From the NCBI RefSeq assembly GCF_001676025.1, contig NZ_LZFW01000002.1, forward strand, positions 248,001 through 312,000: DNA of 64,000 nt. The letters run 5' to 3'. The stretch's first letter is position 1; each line of letters begins with the position of its first letter. The notes below the pieces were generated by a model. The model did no database searches. It saw only the letters and a list, made by a program, of their open reading frames with translations, and was not told the origin of the DNA. Shown in pieces: positions 49,812 to 58,683 of this stretch. Made by a program: the position numbers and the translations under genes. The stretch comes from Vibrio sp. UCD-FRSSP16_30 (GTDB lineage: Bacteria > Pseudomonadota > Gammaproteobacteria > Enterobacterales > Vibrionaceae).

Positions 49812-49906
49812 GAATATTCAGTCCTTGAATTTCATTCATAATCTATAGGATATACAGGTTAGACGTGAATAAAACTATTATGCTAGAAAAATAAGCTCTA
49901 GTTACC

Positions 49907-49934
49907 AAAAATGGCCCCTTTTCGGGACCATTTT
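49907..49934 (-). terminator. Intrinsic terminator after ssb
   Basis: On the minus strand AAAATGGTCCC / GGGGCCATTTT pairs with one G-U, followed by a T run. The G-U orientation favours a minus-strand RNA. It lies 60-85 bases after ssb and separates it from mshH. Confidence 0.85.
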
Positions 49935-49992
49935 GTGTGTTCTTTACTGATTATTATCAATAAATCGTGCTCTAAGCTAAAAGAGCCACTTT

Positions 49993-50550
49993 TTAGAACG
50001 GGATGTCATCATCAAAATCCATTGGAGGCTCATTGTATTGCTGAGGAGCCTGTTGAGGTTTTTGTTGTTGAGCTGGTTGTGATTGCTGAGCTTGAGGTTG
50101 TTGAGGTTGACCCCAGTTACCTTGCTGCTGATTATTCGCTTGTGGTGCGTTGTTATTGTACTGACCTTGAGATTGACCAGCACCTTGACCGCCACCTTGA
50201 CGAGAACCTAGTAGCTGCATTTGACCTGTTGGCCATTGCACAGCAACTTCTGTTGTATAGCGGTCTTGACCAGACTGATCTTGCCATTTACGTGTTTGTA
50301 ATTGGCCTTCTACATAAACTTGTGAACCTTTTTTAAGATATTCACCAGCGATCTCAGCTGTTTTACCAAATAGAACAACACGGTGCCATTCTGTTTTTTC
50401 ACGCTGCTCGCCCGTTGCTTTATCACGCCAAGTTTCAGACGTTGCAATGGTAATGTTTGCAATTGCATTGCCATTTGCGGCGAAACGAACCTCAGGATCT
50501 TGTCCTAAGTTACCCATAATTATTACTTTGTTGACGCCACGGCTAGCCAT
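49993..50550 (-). CDS. ssb: Single-stranded DNA-binding protein
   Basis: Tetrameric SSB protects single-stranded DNA and recruits partners through its tail. The OB fold starts [20 protein letters not shown]; a Gln/Pro/Asn-rich linker (about 115-170) leads to the acidic tip MDFDDDIPF. The ATG at 50550 (185 aa) has a GGAG ribosome binding site six bases away; the ATG at 50562 would lie upstream of that site. It is divergent from qstR. Confidence 0.97.
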   Translation of the reverse strand: MASRGVNKVIIMGNLGQDPEVRFAANGNAIANITIATSETWRDKATGEQREKTEWHRVVLFGKTAEIAGEYLKKGSQVYVEGQLQTRKWQDQSGQDRYTTEVAVQWPTGQMQLLGSRQGGGQGAGQSQGQYNNNAPQANNQQQGNWGQPQQPQAQQSQPAQQQKPQQAPQQYNEPPMDFDDDIPF

Positions 50551-50724
50551 GTATCGCTCCATTTATTTTTTAGTTGTCACTATTACGCCAAGCATAGCAC
50601 GCCTAACGGACTACTTAAATCACTAGAAAGTGTATTCGAGAAGATGCACTACTGCATAACTTATTGGAAAAACCAGAAACACTTCTTTGCATTTTTTTCG
50701 AGATATTTCGCAATTTTATGCAAT

Positions 50725-50746
50725 GAACGGCATATAATGGCCGTTC
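50725..50746. promoter_or_regulatory. Inverted repeat over the divergent ssb/qstR promoter region
   Basis: GAACGGC (50725-50731) and GCCGTTC (50740-50746) flank ATATAATG, which contains a perfect TATAAT (50733-50738) usable as the qstR -10. On the other strand TATATG with TTGTAT 17 bases upstream could serve ssb. A protein bound here could affect both genes. Confidence 0.5.
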
Positions 50747-50837
50747 TTATTGAATACAATCGCAAAAAGTTAGTGTCAAGTTTCTCAATTGGCAAGGATA
50801 TACAAGAGACTGACCGTAGGTAACAGGGAGATGAAGT

Positions 50838-51473
50838 ATGTATTTTAATGGAATTAATTCTCAGATTTTTTTGCATGAGAACTGTGGGTTTAGTGATGAG
50901 TTTGTACAGAAACTACAAGATGAGTCTGAGGTACCGTTGTATCCTCTCACTCAGTGGCATCAATGTTATAAGTCCAATATGAAGCCAATTATCTTAGTAG
51001 ATTATAATGACCCTACTTTCGATCCCATTGATTTTGAAAACCCTAGTTTACCAGGGCAAAATATTAATATGGTTATCACACAAGCACCTTTACACCTCAA
51101 AACAACCGATCTACTTAAATATGGTCGTATAAGAGGTATTTTCTACAAACAACAGTCTTTTGAAGATAGTGTTAATGCAATTCAAGCCTTGAGTAAAGGC
51201 CACTCATGGTTAAGTAGTAGCGTAAATGAACAACTGCTGTCTTATTATCAATCGGTACTGATACGCTACGCGCCGCCGCATACCATTAATCTCACTCGGC
51301 GAGAAATGGAAGTTTTAGAAGCGTTGAGAATTGGTAAATCAAATTATGGTTTAGCTGAGCAATTATTTATCAGCGAGCACACTATTAAATCTCATCTATA
51401 TAAGATTTTCCGTAAAATCAAAGTCAAAAATAGAGAAGAAGCTGTGCTGTGGGCTCATCACTTTTTGCCCTAA
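50838..51473 (+). CDS. qstR: LuxR/CsgD-family regulator QstR
   Basis: Regulator linking quorum sensing and TfoX to competence and type VI secretion in V. cholerae. The 211 aa comprise an N-terminal receiver-like domain (about 10-130) without an obvious phospho-Asp, resembling VpsT/CsgD, and a C-terminal LuxR HTH (about 148-205; LTRREMEVLEAL, ISEHTIKSHLYKIFRKIKV). Identity rests on this fold plus the position between ssb and galU, which as I recall is that of V. cholerae qstR. AGGGAGATG provides the ribosome binding site. Confidence 0.87.
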   Translation: MYFNGINSQIFLHENCGFSDEFVQKLQDESEVPLYPLTQWHQCYKSNMKPIILVDYNDPTFDPIDFENPSLPGQNINMVITQAPLHLKTTDLLKYGRIRGIFYKQQSFEDSVNAIQALSKGHSWLSSSVNEQLLSYYQSVLIRYAPPHTINLTRREMEVLEALRIGKSNYGLAEQLFISEHTIKSHLYKIFRKIKVKNREEAVLWAHHFLP

Positions 51474-51476
51474 TTT

Positions 51477-51501
51477 TCACGATGGTTTTACCGTGATTTT
51501 T
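51477..51501 (+). terminator. Probable terminator after qstR
   Basis: TCAC and GTGA arms with an inner GGT/ACC pairing and a three-base bulge are followed by five Ts, just after the qstR stop. The stem is imperfect, so termination may be partial. Confidence 0.5.
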
Positions 51502-51615
51502 GTTTAAAAGTAATAAAACGGTAAATTTAACCTAACTGTATTTTATATCGGCGAATTCTAATGATAGAGTTATGCACAACAATTTTATAATAATGATTCA
51601 GTTAGGTTACTCCTT

Positions 51616-52494
51616 ATGATTAAAAAATGTCTTTTCCCGGCTGCGGGCTACGGAACACGATTTCTTCCTGCAACTAAATCAATGCCAAAAGAAATGATGC
51701 CAGTGGTGAACAAACCACTTATCGAATATGGTGTTGAAGAGGCAATTCAAGCTGGTATGAATGCAATGTGTATCGTTACCGGTCGAGGCAAGCACTCTAT
51801 CATGGATCATTTTGATAAAAACTATGAGCTAGAGCATCAAATTCAAGGCACTAATAAAGAAGAGCTACTAGTTGATATTCGTAATGTCATTGAGTCAGCT
51901 AACTTTACTTATATTCGTCAGCGTGAAATGAAAGGCTTAGGTCATGCAATTTTGACTGGTCGTGAGCTTATTGGTGATGAACCTTTTGCTGTGGTACTTG
52001 CTGATGACTTATGTGTTAACGAACAGCAAGGTGTTCTGGCGCAAATGGCCGCGCTGTATAAGCAGTTCCGCTGTTCTATTGTTGCAGTTCAAGAAGTGCC
52101 AGAAGATGAAACGCACAAATACGGCGTAATCAAAGGCGAAATGATCAAAGATGATATTATTCGTGTTGATGACATGGTAGAAAAACCAGAGCAAGGTACA
52201 GCGCCAAGCAACCTAGCGATTATCGGTCGTTACATTCTGACTCCTGATATCTTTGACCTTATTGAAGAAACAGAACCAGGTAAAGGTGGCGAGATTCAAA
52301 TTACTGATGCACTGCTTAAACAAGCAAAAGCAGGCTGTGTACTTGCATACAAATTTAAAGGTACTCGTTTTGACTGTGGTAGCGTTGAAGGCTACATCGA
52401 AGCAACAAACTACTGCTTTGAAAATATCTACCTAAAAGATAAAACAGCCACAGAGCTTGGCAAGCACACGACTCTTAAAGAGCCTACCGCTTAA
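51616..52494 (+). CDS. galU: UTP-glucose-1-phosphate uridylyltransferase
   Basis: Makes UDP-glucose for LPS core, capsule, galactose use and osmoprotection. The nucleotide-binding start AAGYGTRFLPATKSMPKEM and the VVLADDL metal site are typical, as is the C-terminal KFKGTRFDCGSVEGYIEA. It has 292 aa. Loss of GalU affects vibrio surface polysaccharides, fitting this envelope-rich neighbourhood. Confidence 0.97.
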   Translation: MIKKCLFPAAGYGTRFLPATKSMPKEMMPVVNKPLIEYGVEEAIQAGMNAMCIVTGRGKHSIMDHFDKNYELEHQIQGTNKEELLVDIRNVIESANFTYIRQREMKGLGHAILTGRELIGDEPFAVVLADDLCVNEQQGVLAQMAALYKQFRCSIVAVQEVPEDETHKYGVIKGEMIKDDIIRVDDMVEKPEQGTAPSNLAIIGRYILTPDIFDLIEETEPGKGGEIQITDALLKQAKAGCVLAYKFKGTRFDCGSVEGYIEATNYCFENIYLKDKTATELGKHTTLKEPTA

Positions 52495-52518
52495 TCGCTA
52501 TCATTTAATCGCTATCGT
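52491..52518. repeat. Two tandem 14-mers across the galU stop
   Basis: TTAATCGCTATCAT (52491-52504) and TTAATCGCTATCGT (52505-52518) are adjacent and differ at one base. The first copy contains the galU stop codon. It is a small local duplication with no evident function. Confidence 0.8.
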
Positions 52519-52530
52519 TTATTAAATCCT

Positions 52531-52561
52531 AAAAACAGTGACCTAGTGTCACTGTTTTTTT
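52531..52561 (+). terminator. Intrinsic terminator after galU
   Basis: Perfect 12-bp stem AAAAACAGTGAC / GTCACTGTTTTT with a five-base loop and T tract. Its right arm overlaps a LexA-like sequence. Confidence 0.92.
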
Positions 52562-52567
52562 ATCCAG
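52552..52567. promoter_or_regulatory. Candidate LexA (SOS) box upstream of uvrA
   Basis: CTGT-N8-CCAG has the CTG-N10-CAG spacing of gammaproteobacterial SOS boxes and an AT-rich centre, 81 bases before uvrA. Only one base of the outer CTGT/ACAG arms differs. It overlaps the galU terminator, so the match may be partly accidental. Confidence 0.4.
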
Positions 52568-52647
52568 TATTTATTTGCAGTCGTTTAAAGCTATGTAATA
52601 CTTGGCAGATGATTATCGTTATAAATATTGTTATTAAGCAGGATTAG

Positions 52648-55473
52648 ATGGACACTATCGACGTTCGTGGTGCTAGAACCCACAACCTAAAAAACATCAA
52701 TCTCACCATTCCAAGAGATAAACTGACGGTTATTACTGGCCTTTCTGGTTCAGGGAAATCATCTTTAGCTTTCGATACGTTATATGCCGAAGGGCAGCGT
52801 CGATATGTTGAGTCTTTATCTGCTTATGCTCGTCAATTTTTATCCTTGATGGAAAAGCCCGATGTTGACCACATAGAAGGTCTATCACCCGCTATCTCAA
52901 TAGAGCAGAAATCAACCTCTCATAACCCGCGCTCAACTGTGGGAACGATTACTGAAGTCTATGATTATCTTCGTCTTCTATATGCTCGCGTAGGTGAACC
53001 TCGCTGTCCTGAACATAAGGTTCCCCTATCGGCACAAACTATCAGCCAAATGGTCGATAAGGTTTTAGAGCTACCGGAAGGCTCTAAAATGATGTTGTTG
53101 GCACCGATTGTGAAAGAGCGTAAAGGTGAGCACGTCAAAACTTTTGAAAACCTTGCCGCGCAAGGTTTTATTCGTGCTCGTGTGGATGGGGATATTTGCG
53201 ATCTTTCCGATCCACCGACATTAGAGCTTCATAAAAAACATACGATTGAAGTCATCGTTGATCGATTCAAAGTTCGTAGTGATCTTCAGCAGCGTCTTGC
53301 CGAATCTTTTGAAACAACACTTGAGCTATCTGGTGGGATCGCAGTCATCACATCAATGGACAAAAGCGATGATGAAGAGATTATTTTCTCTGCTAATTTC
53401 GCCTGTCCACATTGTGGCTATAGCATGCAAGAGTTAGAGCCGAGATTGTTCTCATTTAACAACCCAGCTGGCGCATGTCATACCTGTGACGGTCTTGGTG
53501 TTCAGCAGTATTTTGATGAAAGCCGAGTGGTTGTGGATGAAAACCTCAGCATTGCAGAAGGTGCAATCAAAGGCTGGGATCAAAAAAACTATTACTACTT
53601 CCAAATGCTTGGAGCGCTAGCCGATCATTATAAATTTGATTTATATGCCCCTTTCAAATCTTTATCGAAAAAGATCAAAGCCGTTATCCTTAATGGCTCA
53701 GGACAAACTGAAATTGAATTTAAATACATCAATGATCGTGGCGATATTCGTGTCAAAACTCATTCATTTGAAGGCATTCTCAATACACTAGAACGTCGCT
53801 ATCACGATACAGAATCCAACTCAGTTAGAGAGGATCTTTCTAAATACATATCCACTTGCTCTTGTACTAGCTGTGATGGCACCCGCTTGAGACAAGAAGC
53901 TCGAAACGTTTTTGTACAAGATACGCCTTTACCTAGCATCGTTGAAATGAGCATTAATGAGGCGTTGAATTTCTTCGAAACAATGCAACTTGAAGGACAA
54001 AAAGCACAAATAGCCGAAAAGATCATGAAAGAGATTAATGATCGTTTACGATTTTTAGTTAATGTGGGCCTTAATTACCTCAACTTATCTCGCAGTGCCG
54101 ACACTCTTTCTGGTGGGGAAGCACAGCGTATTCGTTTAGCAAGCCAGATAGGTGCAGGTCTTGTGGGTGTTATGTATGTACTTGATGAGCCTTCTATTGG
54201 TCTTCATCAACGAGATAATGAACGCTTGCTTGGCACCCTAACCCACTTGCGAGATCTAGGTAATACGGTACTGGTTGTTGAACATGATGAAGATGCTATC
54301 CGCACTGCTGACCATATTATTGATATCGGCCCTGGCGCGGGTGTACACGGTGGTTATGTCGTTGCGGAAGGGACTTATGAAGAGATCATCAATAATCCAA
54401 AATCTCTGACGGGGCAATACCTTAACGGCACTAAAGAAATTGCAATTCCCAAGAAACGTACACCAGTTGATAAAGAAAAGCTGCTCGTTCTAAAAGGTGC
54501 AACAGGTAACAACCTTAATAGTGTCAATCTCACCATCCCTTGCGGTCTATTTACTTGCGTAACAGGGGTTTCTGGTTCGGGTAAATCGACCTTAATTAAT
54601 GATACTTTCTTTAAGATCGCACACCGAGAATTAAACGGCGCAACCACCAGCAACCCAAGTCCTTATAAGACTATTGATGGCATACAACACTTCGACAAAG
54701 TGATTGATATTGACCAAAGCCCTATAGGTCGTACGCCTCGTTCAAACCCTGCCACGTACACTGGTATATTTACCCCTATTCGTGAGCTATTTGCCGGGAC
54801 TCAAGAGTCACGTTCTCGCGGATATAAACCCGGTCGATTCAGCTTTAATGTGCGCGGTGGACGCTGTGAAGCCTGCCAAGGTGATGGCGTGATTAAGGTA
54901 GAAATGCACTTTTTACCTGATGTCTATGTGCCTTGTGACTCTTGTAAGGGAAAACGCTACAACCGCGAAACGTTAGAGGTTAAATACAAAGGTAAGTCCA
55001 TAGACGAAGTGCTAGGGATGACGGTTGAAGATGCTTATACCTTCTTTGAACCTGTACCGGTAATTGCGAGAAAACTCAAAACACTAATTGATGTTGGCCT
55101 TTCTTATATTCGACTAGGGCAAGCGGCAACCACCCTTTCTGGTGGTGAAGCTCAGCGAGTTAAATTAGCCAGAGAACTGTCTAAACGTGATACAGGTAAA
55201 ACACTGTATATTTTAGATGAGCCTACCACTGGGCTACATTTTCATGATATACAACAGCTACTTACTGTTTTACATCGACTTCGTGATCATGGAAATACCG
55301 TGGTGGTAATTGAACACAATCTGGATGTCATCAAAACTGCAGATTGGATAGTCGATCTTGGGCCTGAAGGCGGACAAGGCGGCGGCGATATCATTGCCAC
55401 TGGTACCCCAGAGCAGGTAGCAAAAGTGAAAGGCTCACATACTGCTCACTTCTTAAAAGCAATGCTTAAATAA
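52648..55473 (+). CDS. uvrA: Excinuclease ABC subunit A
   Basis: Damage-recognition ATPase of nucleotide excision repair. Two ABC modules: Walker [10 protein letters not shown] (31-39) and GVSGSGKST (about 640), signatures [11 protein letters not shown] and [11 protein letters not shown], plus Cys zinc modules (CPHCGYSM...CHTCDG and CEACQGDG...CDSCKG). The length of 941 aa is normal. Unlike E. coli, it is not divergent from ssb; qstR and galU lie between. Confidence 0.98.
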   Translation: MDTIDVRGARTHNLKNINLTIPRDKLTVITGLSGSGKSSLAFDTLYAEGQRRYVESLSAYARQFLSLMEKPDVDHIEGLSPAISIEQKSTSHNPRSTVGTITEVYDYLRLLYARVGEPRCPEHKVPLSAQTISQMVDKVLELPEGSKMMLLAPIVKERKGEHVKTFENLAAQGFIRARVDGDICDLSDPPTLELHKKHTIEVIVDRFKVRSDLQQRLAESFETTLELSGGIAVITSMDKSDDEEIIFSANFACPHCGYSMQELEPRLFSFNNPAGACHTCDGLGVQQYFDESRVVVDENLSIAEGAIKGWDQKNYYYFQMLGALADHYKFDLYAPFKSLSKKIKAVILNGSGQTEIEFKYINDRGDIRVKTHSFEGILNTLERRYHDTESNSVREDLSKYISTCSCTSCDGTRLRQEARNVFVQDTPLPSIVEMSINEALNFFETMQLEGQKAQIAEKIMKEINDRLRFLVNVGLNYLNLSRSADTLSGGEAQRIRLASQIGAGLVGVMYVLDEPSIGLHQRDNERLLGTLTHLRDLGNTVLVVEHDEDAIRTADHIIDIGPGAGVHGGYVVAEGTYEEIINNPKSLTGQYLNGTKEIAIPKKRTPVDKEKLLVLKGATGNNLNSVNLTIPCGLFTCVTGVSGSGKSTLINDTFFKIAHRELNGATTSNPSPYKTIDGIQHFDKVIDIDQSPIGRTPRSNPATYTGIFTPIRELFAGTQESRSRGYKPGRFSFNVRGGRCEACQGDGVIKVEMHFLPDVYVPCDSCKGKRYNRETLEVKYKGKSIDEVLGMTVEDAYTFFEPVPVIARKLKTLIDVGLSYIRLGQAATTLSGGEAQRVKLARELSKRDTGKTLYILDEPTTGLHFHDIQQLLTVLHRLRDHGNTVVVIEHNLDVIKTADWIVDLGPEGGQGGGDIIATGTPEQVAKVKGSHTAHFLKAMLK

Positions 55474-55489
55474 ACAAAGGAAATCACTC

Positions 55490-57274
55490 ATGGCAACCCT
55501 GTTAACCACAGGTACATCACTTGAAACTAAAACGGCTAAAGTTCCTTTTAATCGACGTTTTCTGTTATCGATAGGAATTATGTTCCTTGTTGCCATGCAT
55601 TTTTTCTTTCCCAACCCTGGAGGCTCAGGCTTAGCCCTGTCTTTTAATCCTCCTGTGTGGATTTTCTTGAGTATTGTTTTGGGCATCGCCACCTATCAAA
55701 CTGCGACTAACCAAGTTATTAAATACTCAAAAATGACGGTCGTTCTTGGTATCAGTTGTTTATTAATGACTTTACCCATCCTATTGCCCAATGCGAATGT
55801 TGAAATCGCCCTACCGAGAATAACGGGATTGTGGGCAGGATTTTTTTTATTTTTATCTTTTCAACAATTCAGATTCAGCAACGAAGAAAAACAACGACTG
55901 CTGTGGTTTATCTTAATCGCGGTTGCCATCGAAGCTATTTGGGGCTGGGTACAATACACCCTATTAACCCCAGGTAATCCATTTGGTTATAACACCGTAA
56001 GAAATCGTCCTTATGGGATATTTCAACAGCCCAATGTGATGGCGAGCTTTTTGGCCACAGGATTAGTGTTATCAGGATATTTACTTGCAAGACAACCGCA
56101 CGACAAATACCTAAGTTGGCGTCAAAAGATTCTATTTTTGTACGCAATACCACTACTGACAGTGCCTCTGTTGGTTGTTCTCGCCTCTAGGACAGGATGG
56201 CTTGGAGCACTGTTAGCAACCGCAATGATCTTGCCTTACCTATATCGATTTGCCCTCAAATCACGCGCAATAATCTGGTGCTCACTACTTATAGCGGGAA
56301 TAGTGATTGGCTTAGGTATGGGGCAAACAGGAAGCAGTGAATCATTACTGAGTCAAAAAGCTGATTTGGAAAGTGCTCGGGCTTATACCTTCCCACAAGG
56401 TATTGATATGATCATCGAACGACCTTTATCTGGTTATGGGTATGGTCAGTTTGAATCTGCGTATATGGTTTATACCGCAAGACAACATCAGTTAAATCCT
56501 GATTATCCTGCCGGATTGCCTTCGATGGATCACCCTCACAATGAGCTATTAATGTGGGGAATTGAAGGAGGGATTGTTCCCATTATTGCCATATTTCTTG
56601 CGATGGGATTTGTATTATATCGCTTATATATGGTGAGGTCGGGAACGCGAATTGGCATCTTAGCTCTGTTTATTCCTATCGTCCTACATACACAATTGGA
56701 ATACCCTTTCTATCACTCAGCCATACACTGGGTAACCTTTATTATTTTACTATATTGGGTCGATCAACGTACTGCTCGCTATCGCCAATTTAGTTTTGGA
56801 CGTTTGAGTAAGCTTTGCTTACGCAGTAGCAGTCTTTTATTACCCATATTAACTTGCGCCTACATGTTGACTGCCTTGCACACCAACTATGTATTAACCA
56901 AGTTTGAGCAATCAAAACCTAAGAACCCGGATATTTTAGAGCAAGTCACTAATCCAATAGCTTGGAAAGATCGTTATGAATGGGACATTCATAGCACCTT
57001 ACTCAACATTGGAATTGCCACCAAACAAAAACAGCATATTCAAGCTTATGTGGATTGGTCTTTACCCTTTATTAAAGAGAAACCACGACCTGCTTTGTAT
57101 AAAAATCTGATTATTGCTTATCAAGCATTGGATCAAGATCAACTAGCCAATGCCATTCGTGGCGAGGCTAAGTTTTTATTTCCGCGAGTTGATTTTGATT
57201 CAGTCTCACTAATCAAAGTTAAAGCCAGTCATGCGGTAAGTACTACTCAAAATAGTGCCACCAGCAAAGACTGA
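55490..57274 (+). CDS. Wzy/O-antigen-ligase-family protein, PglL-type O-oligosaccharyltransferase candidate
   Basis: Inner-membrane protein of 594 aa with about 11-12 hydrophobic segments in the first 435 residues, a large periplasmic loop containing DHPHNELLMWGIEGG (the Wzy_C-like catalytic loop with conserved His), and a soluble C-terminal tail (about 455-594) like the Wzy_C_2 region found in PglL proteins. PglL enzymes transfer lipid-linked glycans to Ser/Thr of exported proteins such as pilins; the homologue at this position in V. cholerae has been reported to have PglL activity. It follows uvrA by 16 bases. The natural target here is unknown. Confidence 0.82.
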   Translation: MATLLTTGTSLETKTAKVPFNRRFLLSIGIMFLVAMHFFFPNPGGSGLALSFNPPVWIFLSIVLGIATYQTATNQVIKYSKMTVVLGISCLLMTLPILLPNANVEIALPRITGLWAGFFLFLSFQQFRFSNEEKQRLLWFILIAVAIEAIWGWVQYTLLTPGNPFGYNTVRNRPYGIFQQPNVMASFLATGLVLSGYLLARQPHDKYLSWRQKILFLYAIPLLTVPLLVVLASRTGWLGALLATAMILPYLYRFALKSRAIIWCSLLIAGIVIGLGMGQTGSSESLLSQKADLESARAYTFPQGIDMIIERPLSGYGYGQFESAYMVYTARQHQLNPDYPAGLPSMDHPHNELLMWGIEGGIVPIIAIFLAMGFVLYRLYMVRSGTRIGILALFIPIVLHTQLEYPFYHSAIHWVTFIILLYWVDQRTARYRQFSFGRLSKLCLRSSSLLLPILTCAYMLTALHTNYVLTKFEQSKPKNPDILEQVTNPIAWKDRYEWDIHSTLLNIGIATKQKQHIQAYVDWSLPFIKEKPRPALYKNLIIAYQALDQDQLANAIRGEAKFLFPRVDFDSVSLIKVKASHAVSTTQNSATSKD

Positions 57275-57285
57275 CTTTGACTAAT

Positions 57286-58395
57286 CTATAACACCTCTTT
57301 AAGTGCCTGTAAGCAAAGTGCGATATTTTCCTTGCGGGCACCATACCCCATTAACCCAATACGCCATGCTTTACCGGCTAAATCGCCAAGCCCGGCACCA
57401 ATTTCAAGATTGTATTCATTCAATAAACGCTGGCGAACAACTGCATCATCAATGCCTTCCGGCACATAAATCGCATTCAATTGAGGCAATCGATACTCTT
57501 CTTCTACCACAAACTGAATCCCAAGTTTTGACAGACCTTGTTTTAACTGCTGATGAGCATCTGCATGTCGTTGCCAAGCATTTTCTAACCCTTCTTGTTG
57601 CAGCATTAATAAAGATTCATGTAATGCGTACAAGCTATTGACCGGTGCAGTATGGTGATAGGCTCGCTTGCCTTCGCCACTCCAATATCCTAAGACTAAA
57701 CTCTGATCTAAGAACCAACTTTGAATGGGCTGTGTTCTTGATTCTATCTTCGCAATAGCTTGGCTAGAAAAGGTTAAAGGCGATAGTCCTGGCGTACACG
57801 AGAGACATTTTTGACTTCCCGAATACACTGCATCCAACTGCCACTCATCCACTAATAAAGGAACGCCACCAAGAGAGGTTACGGCATCCACAATCACCAG
57901 CATATCTTGAGATTTAGCAATTCTAGATAAGGCTTTCGCATCACTTAATGCTCCCGTTGAAGTCTCGGCATGCACAAAAGCAACCGCAATTGCATCGGGA
58001 TTCTGCTCTACAGCACTTTGCAGTTTAGCTTCAGAAACAGGGCAACCCCACTCATCATCAACCACAATCGCAACTCCGCCACAGCGTTCTACGTTTTGAC
58101 GCATTCTCTCGCCAAACACACCATTGCGACAAACAATGACCTTCTCTCCAGGCTGAACCAAGTTAACAAAGCACGCTTCCATTCCAGCACTTGCGGGGGC
58201 GGATAAAGCAATCGTAAACTCATTCTCCGTCTGAAAGGCGTATTTAAGTAATAGTTTCAATTCATCCATCATCTCAATAAAAAGAGGGTCTAAATGACCA
58301 ATAGTTGGACGAGATAACGCTTGTAAAACCTGAGGTGAAATATCGGAAGGACCCGGTCCCATTAATGTTCGTTGAGGAGGATTGAAGCTGCGCAT
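57286..58395 (-). CDS. Class V aminotransferase (alanine/serine-glyoxylate type)
   Basis: PLP enzyme of fold type I, 369 aa. The N-terminal TLMGPGPSDISPQVLQAL and SAPASAGMEA are typical of alanine-glyoxylate/serine-pyruvate aminotransferases; the PLP lysine lies in GSQKCLSCTPGLSP. The substrate pair cannot be assigned from sequence. It is convergent with the PglL-like gene and divergent from lysC. Confidence 0.88.
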   Translation of the reverse strand: MRSFNPPQRTLMGPGPSDISPQVLQALSRPTIGHLDPLFIEMMDELKLLLKYAFQTENEFTIALSAPASAGMEACFVNLVQPGEKVIVCRNGVFGERMRQNVERCGGVAIVVDDEWGCPVSEAKLQSAVEQNPDAIAVAFVHAETSTGALSDAKALSRIAKSQDMLVIVDAVTSLGGVPLLVDEWQLDAVYSGSQKCLSCTPGLSPLTFSSQAIAKIESRTQPIQSWFLDQSLVLGYWSGEGKRAYHHTAPVNSLYALHESLLMLQQEGLENAWQRHADAHQQLKQGLSKLGIQFVVEEEYRLPQLNAIYVPEGIDDAVVRQRLLNEYNLEIGAGLGDLAGKAWRIGLMGYGARKENIALCLQALKEVL

Positions 58396-58510
58396 AATTA
58401 AACCTTGCTAAAAAATGACCTATACAGGTTATTGCATAGAAAAATGACACTCAATCAACATATAGCAGAAGTATGCGGTAGTTAAAAAACTAACGATATG
58501 TATTAAGGCG

Positions 58511-58539
58511 TTGACATAATTTATACAAACCAGTTCAAT
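58511..58539 (+). promoter_or_regulatory. Candidate lysC promoter
   Basis: A perfect TTGACA (58511-58516) is followed 17 bases later by TTCAAT (58534-58539), a weak -10. It would give a leader of about 140 bases before the lysC GTG start. Confidence 0.5.
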
Positions 58540-58547
58540 GAAGATTC

Positions 58548-58649
58548 AAGAGTTGATTATCAGCATAGGGTAATTAGGACAAACTCTTTTCATTAAGTGC
58601 GTGATGAGTAACACACACTTTTTACTCGTATCATTACGTAATATGAGTA
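58548..58649 (+). promoter_or_regulatory. Structured lysC leader RNA
   Basis: Several pairings follow one another. AAGAGTT/AACTCTT (58548-58554, 58582-58588) encloses ATTATC/GGTAAT. AAGTGCGTG/CACACACTT (58595-58603, 58612-58620) is followed by Ts. TACTCGT (58623-58629) can pair either with ATGAGTA at 58604-58610 or with the same heptamer at 58643-58649. No lysine-riboswitch core (such as GCCGAAG) was recognised. Regulation is inferred only. Confidence 0.45.
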
Positions 58650-58683
58650 TTTGTATATTTTGAAGGATTAATGGAGATAGACT

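Noticed and set aside
52600..52625. Sigma-54-like TTGGCA sequence upstream of uvrA
   Set aside because: The second element (GC twelve bases after GG) is absent, so it does not fit a -24/-12 promoter.
58538..58573. Lysine-type attenuator leader peptide before lysC
   Set aside because: The only short ORF there has a single Lys codon and no good ribosome binding site.
58396..58683. Lysine riboswitch upstream of lysC
   Set aside because: I could not find the conserved core sequences; I report a structured leader instead and name the covariance-model search that would decide.
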